Origin: Gossypium raimondii
Lineage: Eukaryota; Streptophyta; Magnoliopsida; Malvales; Malvaceae
DNA length: 64,000 nt
Assembly (NCBI RefSeq): GCF_025698545.1
Contig: NC_068572.1
Location: 2,666,001 to 2,730,000 of the forward strand
Direction: 5' to 3'
The translations under genes were made by a program, and so were the position numbers. How positions within the stretch are numbered: the first letter of the stretch is position 1; each line of letters opens with the position of its first letter. Below the pieces are notes generated by a model. That model was given only the letters and a program-made list of their open reading frames with translations. It was not told where the DNA came from and did no database searches. Shown one piece after another: positions 25,347 through 38,093 of the stretch.

Positions 25347-25914
25347 TATGGGTGAGTATTCGATCGAATCAAGTAAAATTTTTTGAATTAATCGAGTTAA
25401 TGAGTCTTATTTTATCATCCTAACTCGATTTGTTCAAATCATGTCGAGTAAAATGAAATTGAGTCTAGTTGAATCAAATGAAATTATTCGAGTTAAATTA
25501 CACATGTAAAATTAAAATTTTGTTACAATATGATTAAATCAATGTTAGAGAACATAAATTTGAAACCATATATTTCGAAAACACTTTCAAAGCAAAATAA
25601 GAAAAAAAACACTTTAATATGATAAACTTCAATAATTAGTTTACTTAGTTGGGTCCCAAAATTATTATTTAAGATTATTTAATATTTTATAAAAAATTTG
25701 AATTTTTTATAATTTTTGTTAAGAGACCAATTTGCTCATTTTCAAAATTGATAAGGACCAAAAGTATATTTATAACAATATGTTATTTGAGTTATTCAAT
25801 TGTAACTTGAAACTCAATTTACTAAAAAAACACCATATAACTCGATTTGATTAACTCAAAATTTAATTTTTTATTTTTATTTTTTCGAGTCAAATTGATT
25901 TTTACTCACCCTTA
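25347..25914. mobile_element. hAT-type foldback element, TAGGGGTGAG family, member 1
   Basis: Begins TATGGGTGAGTATTCGATCG and ends TTTTTACTCACCCTTA, an inverted pair, with GAGTTAA/TTAACTC-rich arms. The same family as 35166-44945 and 36841-38059. The 8 bp flanks do not match, so this copy is old or rearranged. Confidence 0.6.
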
Positions 25915-26215
25915 AATAACTCTACAACCTCCTTATTTCCTAATGTAATTAACAAGGGTATGTGATCAGATGTAATTTTTTGAAGGTGTAAAACAGTCGT
26001 ACCTGAGAACTTGCACTCCCATTGAACGTTACAAAGAGCACGATGAAACTGCCCAAGGAGTCCCCCTCTCCTCCAAGTGAAGTTGGGTCCCTTGTAACCT
26101 ATGTCAGACAGATTGCAGTTAAAAACCATATCTTGAAAGAGTCGGCAGACAGTTTATTGCTTTAACCGGAGGCATCTAAGCCTTCCTCCATATCATCCGC
26201 CGCTGGAACCACTTC
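25915..26215 (-). pseudogene. LINE (non-LTR retrotransposon) endonuclease fragment
   Basis: The minus-strand frame at 25902-26129 contains CNLSDIGYKGPNFTWRRGG, ALCNVQWECKF and ITSDHIPLLI. These follow the C-terminal half of the APE-type endonuclease of plant LINEs, including the SDH motif with its catalytic His. The upstream part continues with stops. No reverse transcriptase follows, so this is a dead fragment. Confidence 0.75.
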
Positions 26216-26261
26216 CCAATTCATCAGTAATTTTAATGCTTTAAACGGTATGCTAGAAAAC

Positions 26262-26475
26262 TTTTTTGGACGGAATTAAAATTGTATATTTTTACGATAG
26301 TAAAAATATAATTTTATCAGTTTAATAATATATATTTTACTATTTTAAAGGATAAATTAAATTTTTATTATTTTGGAGATAAACGTACATTTTACCATTA
26401 CTAATTTAAAATTTTACGAACTATAAAAAAAGCCTAAATAAAAAATTTTTCGTTTTAGGGGAGATGGGGCTCCTA
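26262..26475. mobile_element. decayed MITE of the 31687-31938 family
   Basis: Carries ATTTTTACGATAGTAAAAAT and, near the right end, GGGGAGATGGGGCTCCTAC, matching the better-preserved member. Ends not resolved. Confidence 0.4.
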
Positions 26476-27173
26476 CTAAATTGTATATAATGGTACAGAA
26501 TAAGTTAATGGCTGCAATGGCTTAAATAAGAACAACTGTTTATGCGTTACTAATCTAACAAAGATCTACATTAGAACTGAATGTTTCCTAAAATGCTCAA
26601 AGAACTTACTATAGTGTAAACTAAGTTGTATTCTCAATGCATGTGTACATTGTTTATAATAACTTTTAAATTTTTTTATAACATTAGTAATTTATTTACT
26701 TTATTTCACACGAGTATAGCATTATGATTCCTAATTTTTATTTTTTGATACAATGTTTAGAATTTTTCATAGCACTTCTTCAATTAGGATAATGCGTTTT
26801 AGCACACTCGAACTCACATCCGACAACGTTACTTTATTCCCTCAATTGTTTTCAAATACTAATTAATTTTTCAGAAACCCCTAACCTAAATCCCAATAAT
26901 GTATCAAAGCCATCAACCTCAAATCGGACCTAAATAGTTTGACAACAACAAAGTTTCAAATTATCAAGTTAAGGTAAAATGTCAAATCCCCAATTTCCAA
27001 ATGGCAACATTGAATTGCATCCACATCACATAGTTTCTTAAAAGGCTGGCTTTGCTTGCCTCAATACTTGAATATTATTTGCATGCAAACAAGGGATATT
27101 TTTGGGGGGTGGGGGGAAATCAATCCCATATTTCCATGAAGTTGAAGTCACTTTTATTTAGATTTAGTCCCTC

Positions 27174-27179
27174 TATAAA
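27174..27179 (+). promoter_or_regulatory. TATA box
   Basis: TATAAA, 97 bp before the start codon of the DUF761-like gene, at a normal distance for a short 5' UTR. Confidence 0.5.
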
Positions 27180-27275
27180 GAAAGGGTATGGAGTCTTAGT
27201 TTCAATACTCAAAATCAATCCTTTCTAGATTTCAAGCCATTTCAAGATCAAACACCCAAAAGAGGTGTTTACAAA

Positions 27276-27929
27276 ATGGATCAAAGAGAAAACAAGGAAC
27301 AGAAATCTTTGGTTCAATTTATGAAAACTCAGTTTCATGGGAAATTTCCTCATTTGATCCTTTCGGTTTCTGTTTTTTCCCTTTTGTTGTCTCATTCATG
27401 TTGGCTTTCTTTGCTCCGTTGTTTTAGCTTCAATTTCCACAACACACTCCCTTTCCAATTATTTAGTCATAATATAGATAAGAACTACATGTTCCTTCTC
27501 TGCAATGGCCTGCTTGTTTTTCTAGCAAAATTCTCAGGATCTATCAGTTCATCGAAGTACAATAATAATCTCAGTGTTCTTGATTATGATGATGAAGATG
27601 AAGATATTCCCCATACAGTTGAGTCACTTGTCTTGGACCAGCCCAAAACACCACTGTCGCAGAAAGATGAAGCAATAGAAAACAGTGCTTTAATGGAAGA
27701 AACAGCAGCAGCAGCAGCAGAAGCTGAAATCGAAACTCAAAACTGCAGCCTGCTAGAGGAAGAAGATGAAGGTGAAAAATGGGGTTTGGATCCTTTGATG
27801 AAAAATGGTGTTTTTGTTGGAGAAAGCACTGAAAGTACAGATGAGCTCAACAAAAGGTTTGATGAATTTATTAGAAAGATGAAGGAAGAATTGAGGGTCG
27901 AAGCTAAACAGCAGTTAGTCATGGTTTAA
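27276..27929 (+). CDS. DUF761-like membrane protein of unknown function
   Basis: Single-exon gene for 217 residues. Two hydrophobic segments (about 25-47 and 71-86) are followed by a long acidic, low-complexity region with an Asp/Glu run and an Ala run (EETAAAAAEAE). The C-terminal STDELNKRFDEFIRKMKEEL is the conserved motif of the plant DUF761 family, whose members often pair an N-terminal membrane anchor with this tail. Function is unknown. The start is the first ATG after a TATA box, in good context (ACAAAATGG). It is an intact frame with base composition above its surroundings, so it is probably a real gene. Family assignment is from the C-terminal motif only. Confidence 0.8.
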   Translation: MDQRENKEQKSLVQFMKTQFHGKFPHLILSVSVFSLLLSHSCWLSLLRCFSFNFHNTLPFQLFSHNIDKNYMFLLCNGLLVFLAKFSGSISSSKYNNNLSVLDYDDEDEDIPHTVESLVLDQPKTPLSQKDEAIENSALMEETAAAAAEAEIETQNCSLLEEEDEGEKWGLDPLMKNGVFVGESTESTDELNKRFDEFIRKMKEELRVEAKQQLVMV

Positions 27930-29754
27930 TTTAAGGATCGGTCCTCTTCAATGGATCCAATCACCATAATAATCTCCTTAATTTTACATGTTTCTATGAT
28001 CAATTTTTAGCATGTTTTTAGATTTTTGAAGTTGGAATCTCTACAAATAGAAATTCTTCCTCGATATTCCAAGGTATTTAGGTTGCTGCTTGTAAATTAT
28101 GTGTTTGATTATGCAATATTCAGTCTTTAGCTTTCATACTCCATTTTGCAAGGAAATTTGTTAAAATAAATATTCAAATTTAATGAGTTTTTGTGTTTCG
28201 GAAAATTTTTTGAAGTGTCGTACATTTAAAATTGACGGGTCCTTTAACGGGTCGATATTATTCTAAGATTGAACTAGAATTTTGTTTTTTAATTCTATGA
28301 AAAGCTCAAGTACGTTGAAGGCTACTTGAAAATGTGGTAAGTTCATAAAACAAGAATACCTCAAGGGACTCACATCCTTTAGGTTGGGGATTCAAATTCT
28401 ACCATGGGTAACTGGCCACGATTTCTTTGGTAGGTCATTGTCTTGTGACGAGGTGTTGTCACTTATGAACCATCGTCTATTTAGGCAATCTATCAAAGTA
28501 CTCGAGTTCTTTGCAAAGTCAGAAGATAAAATCCTAACTGGACTCGAGGATTATACCGACTTGTTGAGGGATTCATCGGTTCCAAACAAACGACATTTTG
28601 AATGTTTCTCCAAAAAAAATCGGCCTTCCCTCAACAAATTCATAAACTTACGTATCATATGGCTCTTATCTAATATCGAATCTTTTCAAGTCAAAAATTT
28701 AACTAGTCTTGTCGTGAAATACTATTTTTTATATCTGCAACCCCTTATATTATTTTTAAATATCAACTGGAAATTGGGTATAAATTTTTATTGGTCCATT
28801 TGTATTATTGGACTATGAAAATTATGGCAATTAGGACTTAGCTTTGATTGTCAAAAGCCCTATGGTAGCTTTACATTTACTTCAATTGGAAAATTGTGGA
28901 TTAAGGCTCATTATTTTCAGTACACACCACCAGAAAAAAGAAAAGTTTAAAATTAGTCCAATAATAAATCCCCATTTGTCAGCTTTAAGATTTTTCTTAA
29001 ATTGCTTTAAAAAAATAAATGTTTTAAAAATCAGATGAAACTCTTAGGCCACCAATTTTTAATTCAGCCAATTGGGTTGTCAATTCAAAAATAATTAAAT
29101 AAATTATTAAAAAATAATAAAAATTAATTAAAATATTAAAAAATTTATGAACTGGTCCAATCATTGATTTTTTTGTCTCAATTTTCCTTTTTTATTAGTT
29201 CCGAATGGTTTGCTTTGGTTTGGTTCAATTTCTTTGTCTGAATCGATCTGATCTAATTCCAACCAACATTATTTTTTACTGTGAGGGGTTACAAATATTT
29301 AAATTTATTTTTTTATTTTTAAAAACAATTTTTCGAATTAACTGAGGAAAGAAATTATTGGAAAAAGAAAATTATGCGTGTTGGGATTTTGCAGATAATA
29401 TTTTTGAGAAATAAGATCTCAATAAACAATCTTGAGATTAAAAGAAATCCTCTTGATTGTGTTTATAAATAAAACTTTGTGCTTTAAAAATTAAAAGTTA
29501 TGCCAAAATAAAATTTAGTAATTTGTCTGCGGTGAAAAACTTGTCTTTAGTTTTAGAAAAGAAAAACATCATTTTCGTTTTGTCAGAAAATGAAAAATCA
29601 AAACAAAAATTCTGTAAAAAACATACATAAAAACGTGTTTAAATTAAAACTATAAATAATTTTTGAAAAATTAAAATAAAAATAAGTGAAAATTAAAATA
29701 TATATTTATTGTTTTCACTAAAATATTTTACAAAGCAATTTGAAAATAATAATA
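27930..29754. other. intergenic, one unassigned open frame
   Basis: 3' UTR of the DUF761-like gene, then AT-rich spacer. The open frame at 28384-28818 has moderately gene-like composition in its first 250 bases but matches nothing I know and lacks a supported start. Probably an old retroelement piece. Confidence 0.3.
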
Positions 29755-30447
29755 GGGTAAATTTAAAATAGTCACTTTTATTTGTTTCAGGTTACATTTT
29801 AGTCATTTATGTTTGAAATGTTTCGTTTTAGTCAGTTACGTTATTGTGTTGCAACATTTTAGTCATTGAGTGTTAATTGTCATTAATAGTGTAACGGTAA
29901 ACTAATGTGGCACGTTAAATCATTATTTCAAACGAAAAATTTAGGTTAAATTATACAATTGGTCCCATATTTTTTCATTTTGAGTTTTTTTTCTTTTATG
30001 TTCTTTGAACTTTCCCTTTTTTTTTTCCTTTATTTTACATTCTCTTCTCCTTCTCCTCTGTTTTCCTCCATTCTCTATTTCTTTTAATGTAATTTTTCTA
30101 TATTTTCATTTGTTAAAACTAGTCTTTATACTTTTATTTTTGAACAATTTAAATTGGAAAGATCAATCAAAGAGAGGAGAAGCGAAGAAAATGGAAAAAA
30201 AAAAGGAAAGTTAAAAGAACATAAAAAAAAAAATTAAATTGCTCAAAACGAAAAAATATGGGGACTAATTGTATAATTTAACCAAAAATTTTGTTTGAAA
30301 TGATGATTTAACATACCACATCGATCTACCGTTATAATCGTTAATGACAATTAACGACTTCGATGACTAAAATGTTATAACACCTTAACATAAATAACTA
30401 AAATGTAACATGAGATAAACAAAAGTGACTATTTTAATAATTTATCC
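29755..30447. mobile_element. Mutator-type foldback MITE
   Basis: 693 bp with inverted arms of about 190 bp (GGGTAAATTTAAAATAGTCAC against GTGACTATTTTAATAATTTATCC) and the exact 9 bp duplication ATAATAATA at 29746-29754 and 30448-30456. The flank is itself repetitive, so the duplication is a little less certain. Related to 60064-60508. Confidence 0.83.
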
Positions 30448-30984
30448 ATAATAATAATATTATAAAATTAAATTAATAATTTTCCTTATTCCAATCAATA
30501 TAAATTCTAAAATATTTCTAATAAATTTTAAATATCAAATCCCTTACTTAAATTTGAGTCTATATAAATATAATATATATTTTTTATTTCTCCCGTTTCT
30601 ATTATGTGAAAGTAAATACTAGAAGTATTTCTCACGTTTTTTGATTAAAAATGAAAATTATTTTGTAAAAAGAAAATTAAAATAACTCAAGCTTAAAGGT
30701 GGATCTATTTGAAAACTTTATAACCTCTCCCTTAAAAAAATAAAATAAATCTCAAAAGTAAACATTAACTTTAGTTCAATATGTAATTTTATACATAAAA
30801 TTTTATTTGATCCAATTCTCACAAATTATTGACACAATTATTGACATAGCTTCATTGTATATTTATATCTTGCATATAAAAACAATTATATTTATCCAGT
30901 ATAAAAATAAATTATTATTTTTATTTGAATGTGTACGATTGAATCAAAATTAAATTTTTATGCATACATTTGAATTAGATGTGT

Positions 30985-31645
30985 TCATGGGCCGAGCCGA
31001 GCTAGGTTTGGGCTGGGCCAAGTTTGGGGCCGAGCTCAACTAAAAATTTAGGCCCATTTGCTAGGCCGGGCCTTGCCCAAAAAATGGGCCTAAATTTTAC
31101 CCAAACCCAACCCAGATAAAAATGTTAAAACTCGGGTCCAACCGACCCGCCCATATTAATTTTTATATTATTTTTAAATATATATAATACATAAAAATAC
31201 TAAAAACATCAAACAAATTGAAAATAAATTTTAAAAAATATGTATACTTAAATAACATTAAGATAGATGCAGCTTAACAAGCAAATGCCTCTAAAATAAT
31301 AACAAAATTAACAAATGTCTTTAAAATAATAACAAAATTAACAATAAAATAAGTTTTATACAATATCCAAACAATAACAACAAAATAGTAACAACATAAT
31401 AATAAAATGGTAGCAAAATAGGGAAAAATAACAAGAAAATAACATTAAAAACAAAAAAAAAAAGCAAATTTTTTTTGTTATTTAGTAAATTCGTGCCGTG
31501 CCAGGCTGAGCTTGAAAAAAATGCCTTACCCAAGGCCCAACCCGCTTTTTAAACAGGCATTTTTTTGTCCAAGCCCATTTTTCAGGCCTATATTTTTACC
31601 CAAACCCTCCTACATTTCGGGCCGGCCTTCGGGTTGGGCCACAAT
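30985..31645. repeat. GGCC-rich dispersed repeat
   Basis: Left part GTTCATGGGCCGAGCCGAGC and right part CGGGCCGGCCTTCGGGTTGG are partly inverted, around an AT-rich middle. Looks like a foldback transposon, but no target duplication could be fixed. Confidence 0.4.
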
Positions 31646-31686
31646 GAAAGTTTCATTTGTATAATTACACCAAATTAAAGTTCATG

Positions 31687-31938
31687 TAGGGGCGAAGCCA
31701 GAAATTTTTTTAGAGCAGTTGAAATTAAATTGTAATTTTTACGATAGTAAAAATACAATTTTACCATTTTAATAGCATCTATCTTTATAATTTTTAAATG
31801 ATTAAATTAAATTTTTATCATTTTTAGGTGGTCAAAGTGTAATTTTATCTTTATTAGTTTAAAATTTTAAAAATTTCAAAGGGTCTAAATTCATTTTAAA
31901 GGAGCCGGGGCCCCTACCAACCCTCGGTTTTGTCCCTA
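31687..31938. mobile_element. hAT-type MITE, best-preserved member
   Basis: 252 bp. Left TIR TAGGGGCGAAGCC pairs with right TTTTGTCCCTA. Flanks AGTTCATG (31679-31686) and AATTCATG (31939-31946) match at 7 of 8 bases, the 8 bp duplication expected for hAT elements. Confidence 0.78.
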
Positions 31939-32959
31939 AATTCATGCATCAAATTTCATGTATAATTTTAAAATTTATTAAAAAAATTAAAACCCAAAAT
32001 TCACTTTAATTCTTATTTTCTAGAGGCGGTAATAATGCAATTGTGGACCTACTTAAATAATTGCAAAAAAAAAAAAAAATTTTGTTTGGTTTTTTTTTTT
32101 ATAAATTCTATTCTTATCCATTTTGGATAACTATTTCCAAGTCGGGATGTTTATGTATAAATTTATTTATAATTTTCAAAAAACAAGTTGTATTCTTTCA
32201 GTCAAATTTTGCATTATTTATTCACAGTTAAGATTAAAATTTAGAATCGAAATTTTTGAAACCAAAATACAATTTCGTAAAGATGTAGGATTAGAATGCA
32301 AAAGTTTTGAAAAACAAGGTAGATTTTGTAATTAGAGAAGGTGATGCAATCTTAATTTCAATTCATGTAAATAAATGGTAAAATCTACTTCAAGTCCATG
32401 TACTCTTTAAACATTTGAGATTTAGTCTTTCTACTTTTATTTGAAAAATTTAGTCATTTACTTACGTATTTAAAAATACAAATCTAATTGTTATCATTAT
32501 TAAAAATTTTATGTTAAATTTAGTTTCTATTTAAAACCGTTATTTTTGTTATATGACTACAGAGTGAGTGTTTTTTATTCAAAATTCTACTCAAAAATAA
32601 TTTTAGTGTTGTTAGCAATCGACTTGAATTTTGAAATATAAAAAACAGAAAGACTAAAATCTCAAAAATAAAGTAAAATAACTAAATTTTGGATGTTGAA
32701 AAGTAAAGAGACTTAGCATAATTTAACAAAAAAATACAAGCAAATAATTTAACAAATCCACTATTAAAATTAATTTTTTCTATTAACAAAATCATCGAAT
32801 TCAAACATGATAATATTAACAATTAAATTTCATCGATCAACCCTAAAACTCAATTAAATACAAAAATTAACATTATTTACCTTTGAATATCAAAATATAT
32901 AATATTTATCAAATATAGACATTGGATCAAACCAAACAAATAATACAAATATCACATTA
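31939..32959. other. intergenic, nothing recognised
   Basis: Very AT-rich. The 70-codon frame at 32123-32335 has no recognisable features. Confidence 0.35.
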
Positions 32960-33915
32960 GAATTTAATTACTATTTTGGAATAAATTTACTTGAAAAACT
33001 TTTCTTCTATGTTAATAACTAAAATTTAAAGGACAGTTTTGTCATTTAATAATTTATATAAAAAACAATTTAAACCATTATTAAAAAGGATTAATCAGTT
33101 AAAATTGACAATCATTACATAAGTATCCACCTATGCTAATGTTGTTGTTCTTTTAAAATTTTAGTGACTGGACAAATAAGGGTGGTAGCTGATTACTTTT
33201 TAATAATTAATTAAAAACTAGAAATTAAAAGAATATATATATATGAAATTTATAAAAAATTAAAAATTGAATATAAAAGAAACATAAACATACAAAAATT
33301 GAATTTTTAAAAAATATATTTTAAAAGAAAATTTGATTAGTCAACTCTTAGTGAAGAGGTGTTCATTGATCGAATAGCTCTCACTCAATTAATTGACCTA
33401 ATCCATTTTAGGCCAAGCTTAAGCTTAGGTTTGTCAAATTGAGGTCAACATATTTTTTTTATTAAAACTAATATAAAATATAAAAAAATATTTTTATAAT
33501 TAAATTCAAATAAAAATATATTTGAAATGGAGGATAATATACACTTAAATTAGCTTGAATTCATCTCTTTTGATTGTTGCAATAATAACGATGATAGTTA
33601 AAGTTCAATTGACACTTATTATTCTCTTTTATAGATGTTGTGATTAATTTAAAAATAGATAAATTTCAATTTATATATGAACTTTGGTTTAATGTGTAAT
33701 TTTATACATGAATTTTAATTTTGAGCAGTTTTATACATGAAATTTTGATTTGATTCAACTTTCATAAAATATTTAGAGAAACGTTGGTGACCGTAGACAA
33801 CCCGTGATACATCGGCGATGAACACAAGAGAAGCAAGGCAGAGGAGCAAAGGCAGCAACTAGGGCACGAAAAAGAGATAATGGAAATAACTTTCATTAAT
33901 TTGTTGAAGTATTAA
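32960..33915 (+). repeat. direct repeat DR, copy 1 (intact)
   Basis: Matches 48720-48817 plus 51184-52075 in the same orientation, with shared stretches such as GACAATCATTACATAAGT, TGGAGGATAATATACACTTAA and AGCTAGGGCACGAAAAAGAG-like text. Copy 2 is split by LTR-like element B. No gene inside. Confidence 0.8.
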
Positions 33916-33932
33916 GAACATTTAAAACATAT

Positions 33933-35157
33933 GTTGAAACTAAAGTTTACCCATTTTCACAACTTGTTTTCGCCAATATGCATTCTTATAGTCTTGGTGA
34001 AAGTTAATCGCGATATGTCGGATACAGTAAATGGATCTCCATGAAACACCGAAACGCTTAATCACAACAATTATTCCATTCGCTCTATCTGATATGATGC
34101 AAATATTGTCCTCCCTAACAACATACGTTCGCAAGTTCGTCAAGAAGAATTTTTATGATTCCATATTCTCCTTACCCACAATGGCAAACGCTATAGGGAG
34201 TAAATTTCAGTTCCTATATTGAGCAACTATAATAAGTAGGATCTACGTATATTTTTCGTATAGCAAAGTCCCAACAACCTGTACAAGTGGCTTGCAGTGC
34301 GGAAATGCTCGCACGCATGGATCGAATGTCCAGAACATTCGGTGGAAAACTATTCTTCCCGGTTGTACTTGGTCATTAGGGCCGTAATAAGGTCGTGTCT
34401 ATAACTCAATAACAGTCTCTAGCAAATACTCCCACATAGTGGCTATCCACCCTTATAGCTCATTGTACGATGCATTCCAATCTTCGTACAACTACTCCAT
34501 GACCATTTATTTAGCTATTTATGCTTTTCGGTATGACACTCGGTACTGGAATTATTCTTACATTTCGATAATCAGTACCAAAACTAAAATAGTCGGCATG
34601 TCTTTCACCATTGACATGATGTGGTTGTAGATAATTTTGGAATCAAGTTTGTAGTGATCTTGCGGCATACGTGTTGAAGTGCATGTGTAAGACCCAACAA
34701 AATTTTGAATCTCTCATATTTGCAACTTTTAGATAAATGCAGCTCGTACCTACCAATTGTAGCCTTTTACAGACCTCTAACACTCTTCAATATACAATAT
34801 TGGTTTAGACACAACGAGTTTGTAGTCAATCGACAAATTCATGCTATACCGCTTAATGACAAATACGCACTCTTTCTTGGTTGCGAATTCTTGGCCCACG
34901 AACAACTCCTCACATTTGAAATTTGCGGCCAACTAGTGAGTAGGTAGTATATCAGGGTACTTTAAGAACTCGGATGCATGCACCACATCGGGATCTCTGA
35001 TTGACATGTGTGCCCCAAGATTGTTACGTATTATAATGCCTCAACTTGGGTTCCCGACTGAAGACACGTTAACATTTCCATCGTTATTCGCGCCTTTATC
35101 ATTAACATCATTTGGGACCTCGTCTAGATTGGGACTACTATAATCTTCAACCTCGTG
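33933..35157 (-). pseudogene. MULE transposase pseudogene, C-proximal part
   Basis: Minus-strand frames give NICIISDRANGIIVVIKRFG and YCIRHIAINFHQDYKNA, the MULE transposase core around its ISDR motif. Further upstream come motifs such as DYKLVVSKP and VGSYTCTSTRMPQDHYKLDS, the MuDR-type N-terminal part. Many stops and frameshifts break it, and it ends abruptly near 33940 without the C-terminal region. The N-terminal exons continue at 44954-45384 and 48022-48200 because later elements split the gene. Confidence 0.85.
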
Positions 35158-35165
35158 ATCAAAAG

Positions 35166-35239
35166 TATGGGTGAGTAAAATTTGATTCAATTTGAAAAAC
35201 TCGATAAAAAATTTAAATTTTGAATTAAATAGTTCGAGT
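35166..35239. mobile_element. hAT-type foldback member 2, left piece
   Basis: Starts TATGGGTGAGTAAAATTTGATTC-like sequence right after the 8 bp ATCAAAAG (35158-35165). Cut at 35239 by the gypsy element; the right piece is 44475-44945. Confidence 0.85.
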
Positions 35240-38074
35240 TGTAACAGCTCATTTTCAGTGAAATCAGAATAGTGGTTTCGGGACCACAAATCCAAGTCAA
35301 AAAGAAAATTTATTTTAATATTATTGCATGGTCTGCATTATGATAGGAAAGACGTATGAAAATTTTGATAAGAAAATTTTACCGATTTCATGTTTAATTG
35401 TTAGTAAGGACTAAATTGCATGAAATGTAAAGGTTGAATTCTAGTAGCTAGAGGGATTAAATAGCTATGGGATTCAAATTTTGAGGTCCTTATAAGGCAA
35501 ATTGACCATTAAGAGAAGTTAGTAGAGATTTATGATGATTCATCCATGAAAATTTAAGAAAAGAAAATGACTAAATTGAAAAGTAAAGAAAAGATGATAA
35601 TTAAATTAAAAGACAAAATATCATTTTATATCATCATCTTCACCAAAAATTTTATATGGAAACCCTAGCTAAGAGAGAGAACTTCAAGCAAGCTTAATTG
35701 GGTAAGTAATCATGTTCCATTTTAGTATTTTTACATTTACGATATCGTAATAACCTAATCTATTTATTTTGGAGATTAATTTGCAAAGTTATCAAAGTAT
35801 TAAAATTTTTCCATGGATGAGTATGTTGAAATTTTATGGTAGAAAATGAAAGGTTGTTGATAGATAAACAACTTTTGTAAAGGAAATTTTCATGAAATTG
35901 TGATTTAGGGACTAAATTGAAAAATATAAAATTCATGGAAAATTTTTGATTTTTGTGAAATATATGGACTGTTATTGTTATATGAAAAATTTGGCTAGAC
36001 CTGGAATAAGGATTAAATTGCATGAATTTCATTTTCCGAGCCTAGGGATGAAATTGGAATTAATTAAAAGTATAGGGGCAAAATGGTACTTTTTCCTAAA
36101 ATTTGAATTTGATTGAATTGAATATGAATTTCATTATATTTAGTTAAATTTACTCGTATAGATCCGGATAGACCTAGTAAGGAATTGGATCGAGGAAAAC
36201 AAAAAGTATCAGATTAGTAGATTCTCGTATACGAACAAGTGTCGAGGTAAGTTCGTGTAACTAAACTGTGTACATTTACATGTTTGAATTAAATGTTGTA
36301 GGTGAAAGGCAAATTGGGTAAGAAAAGTGGCCTAGAAATGACCTATTTTTCGTCCACACGAGCAGAGACACAGGCGAGTGTTTCAGCCGTGTGTGACACA
36401 TAGCCATGCGCACGGGCGTGTGGTTTGGCCGTGTGTCCCTTGCACCTAATTTTCGAAAATTAAATTGTCCACACGGTCTAGCACATGGGCATGTGGCTGG
36501 TCGTGTGACTCAAGTTAGAGAGTTACACTGGTATGGACACGGGTTGGGACACGACCGTGTGCCTCACATCGAATGCCCACACGGCCTGGCCACACGAGTA
36601 TATGTCCCCTGCACCTAAATTTTTTTTTGAAATTTCACGAAAAATTCTCTGAGTTCCCGATATAGTCCCGACTTATTTCTAATGCATAAATTGGGTCTCG
36701 ATGACCCATATAATGGACATTATGATTGAATATGTTAGATTTCAAATATGAATAGTAAATGATATGATTTAATTATATTTTATGTGTACACTTCGGTAAT
36801 ACTTCGTAACCCTGTTTCGATAACGAATATAGGTTAGGGGTAGGGGTGAGCATTCGATCGAATCGAATCGAAAATTTTCGAGTTAATCGAGTTTTCGAAT
36901 CTCATTTTATCATCCTAACTTTATTTGAAGTTTTCTCGAATCGAGTCGAGTGAGATGGAATTCGAATCGAATCGAATCGAATATATTTGTTCGAGTTAAA
37001 TTTTAAAAAATAATTTTGGGTCCTTGTAACCATTGTCACCCATCGTAATAAAATTTGTCCACATTAATCAAATTTTTTATTAACTTTCATCACTTCATAA
37101 TTTATTTATTAATTTTTTATATATTGGTTAGCTTCTTTGCTTGTTTAGTTGTTTTAATTATCTTGATTCTTGTCACTATGTATTTTAGAATTAAAAATAT
37201 ATTAAATGTAAAAATATGATTTTTTAATAAAAGTTATTTTAAAAATAAAATGTGAAATTAATACCAATATAAAATTTTAACACGAATATTTTATGGCATA
37301 ATTAATAATTCAATTTTAATATAAATATTCAATATGACTAAACAATTCAATAATATAAATAATATAAAATGTGAAATTTAATTTAATAATATAAATAAAA
37401 TTATTACTATTTATGTTTAGTGATTTTTTTGGATAATTTTGATTTTTTTTTTGGGAGTAAATGGTGAGAAGTAAAAGTTTAGGGGAAAAATAAAAAGTTT
37501 TGGGGAATAAAAGTTTGAGGGAAAGTAAATAGGGGGAGTAAAATTTTGGAGGGAAAATATAAAAAAAAATTGGAGGGGGGAGGGTTTGGGATAAATGGGA
37601 GGTGGAATGGGAAGGGAATAAAAGTTTTAGGGAAAAAGTGGGAGGGAGTAAAAATTTTGGGGGAAAATAAAAAGTTTTGAGGGTTTTTGGGAGTAAAATT
37701 TTGAGAAAAAATAAATGGGAGAGTAAAATTTTGGTGGGAAATGGATTTTGGGTAGATTGAGGGGTTAGGAGGGGAGGGGAGTAAAAGTTTTGGGGGGAAA
37801 GTGGGAAGGAGTAAAAGTTTTGAGGGAAAAGTAAAAAGGTTTGGGAGTTTGGGGTAAAAATGTAAAATATTATAGTTTGATATTCGAATTATTCGAATTA
37901 TTCGAGTTATTCGAATTCGAAAACTCAACTCGATTCGAACTCGAAAATCGAAAAAAAATTCGAGTTGATTCGAATAACTCGATTAACTCGATTCGTTTAA
38001 CTCGAAATTCGAATTTTTTTTCGATTTTTTCGAGTCGAATCGAGTTTTTCTCACCCCTAGTTAGGGGTGTTACA
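35240..38074 (+). repeat. gypsy 5' LTR with inserted foldback element
   Basis: Starts TGTAACAGC and ends GGGGTGTTACA. Without the 1219 bp insert at 36841-38059 and its 8 bp duplication it is about 1.61 kb, close to the 1.63 kb 3' LTR. A block dense in CACACGG/CCGTGTG motifs lies at 36350-36615. Confidence 0.92.
36841..38059. mobile_element. hAT-type foldback member 3, nested in the 5' LTR
   Basis: 1219 bp, from TAGGGGTGAGCATTCGATCG to TTTTTCTCACCCCTA, flanked by the exact 8 bp duplication GTTAGGGG (36833-36840, 38060-38067). Arms are rich in TCGAGTT/AACTCGA. The 3' LTR lacks it, so it arrived after the retrotransposon. A purine-rich middle (37440-37860, GGGGAAA/TAAAAGTTTT repeats) explains the open frame there. 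Confidence 0.93.
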
Positions 38075-38079
38075 TTTGT

Positions 38080-38093
38080 TCGTATTAGAGCCA
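38080..38093 (+). other. primer binding site, tRNA-iMet type
   Basis: TCGTATTAGAGCCA lies 5 bp after the 5' LTR. It matches the common plant iMet primer site TGGTATCAGAGCCA at 12 of 14 bases. Confidence 0.8.

Noticed and set aside
31321..31533. Possible small membrane protein on the minus strand
   Set aside because: Low-complexity AT-rich middle of the GGCC-type dispersed repeat.
37479..37928. 149-codon Pro/Phe-rich minus-strand frame
   Set aside because: Produced by the purine-rich repeat inside a hAT-type foldback element; repeated peptide text without domain.
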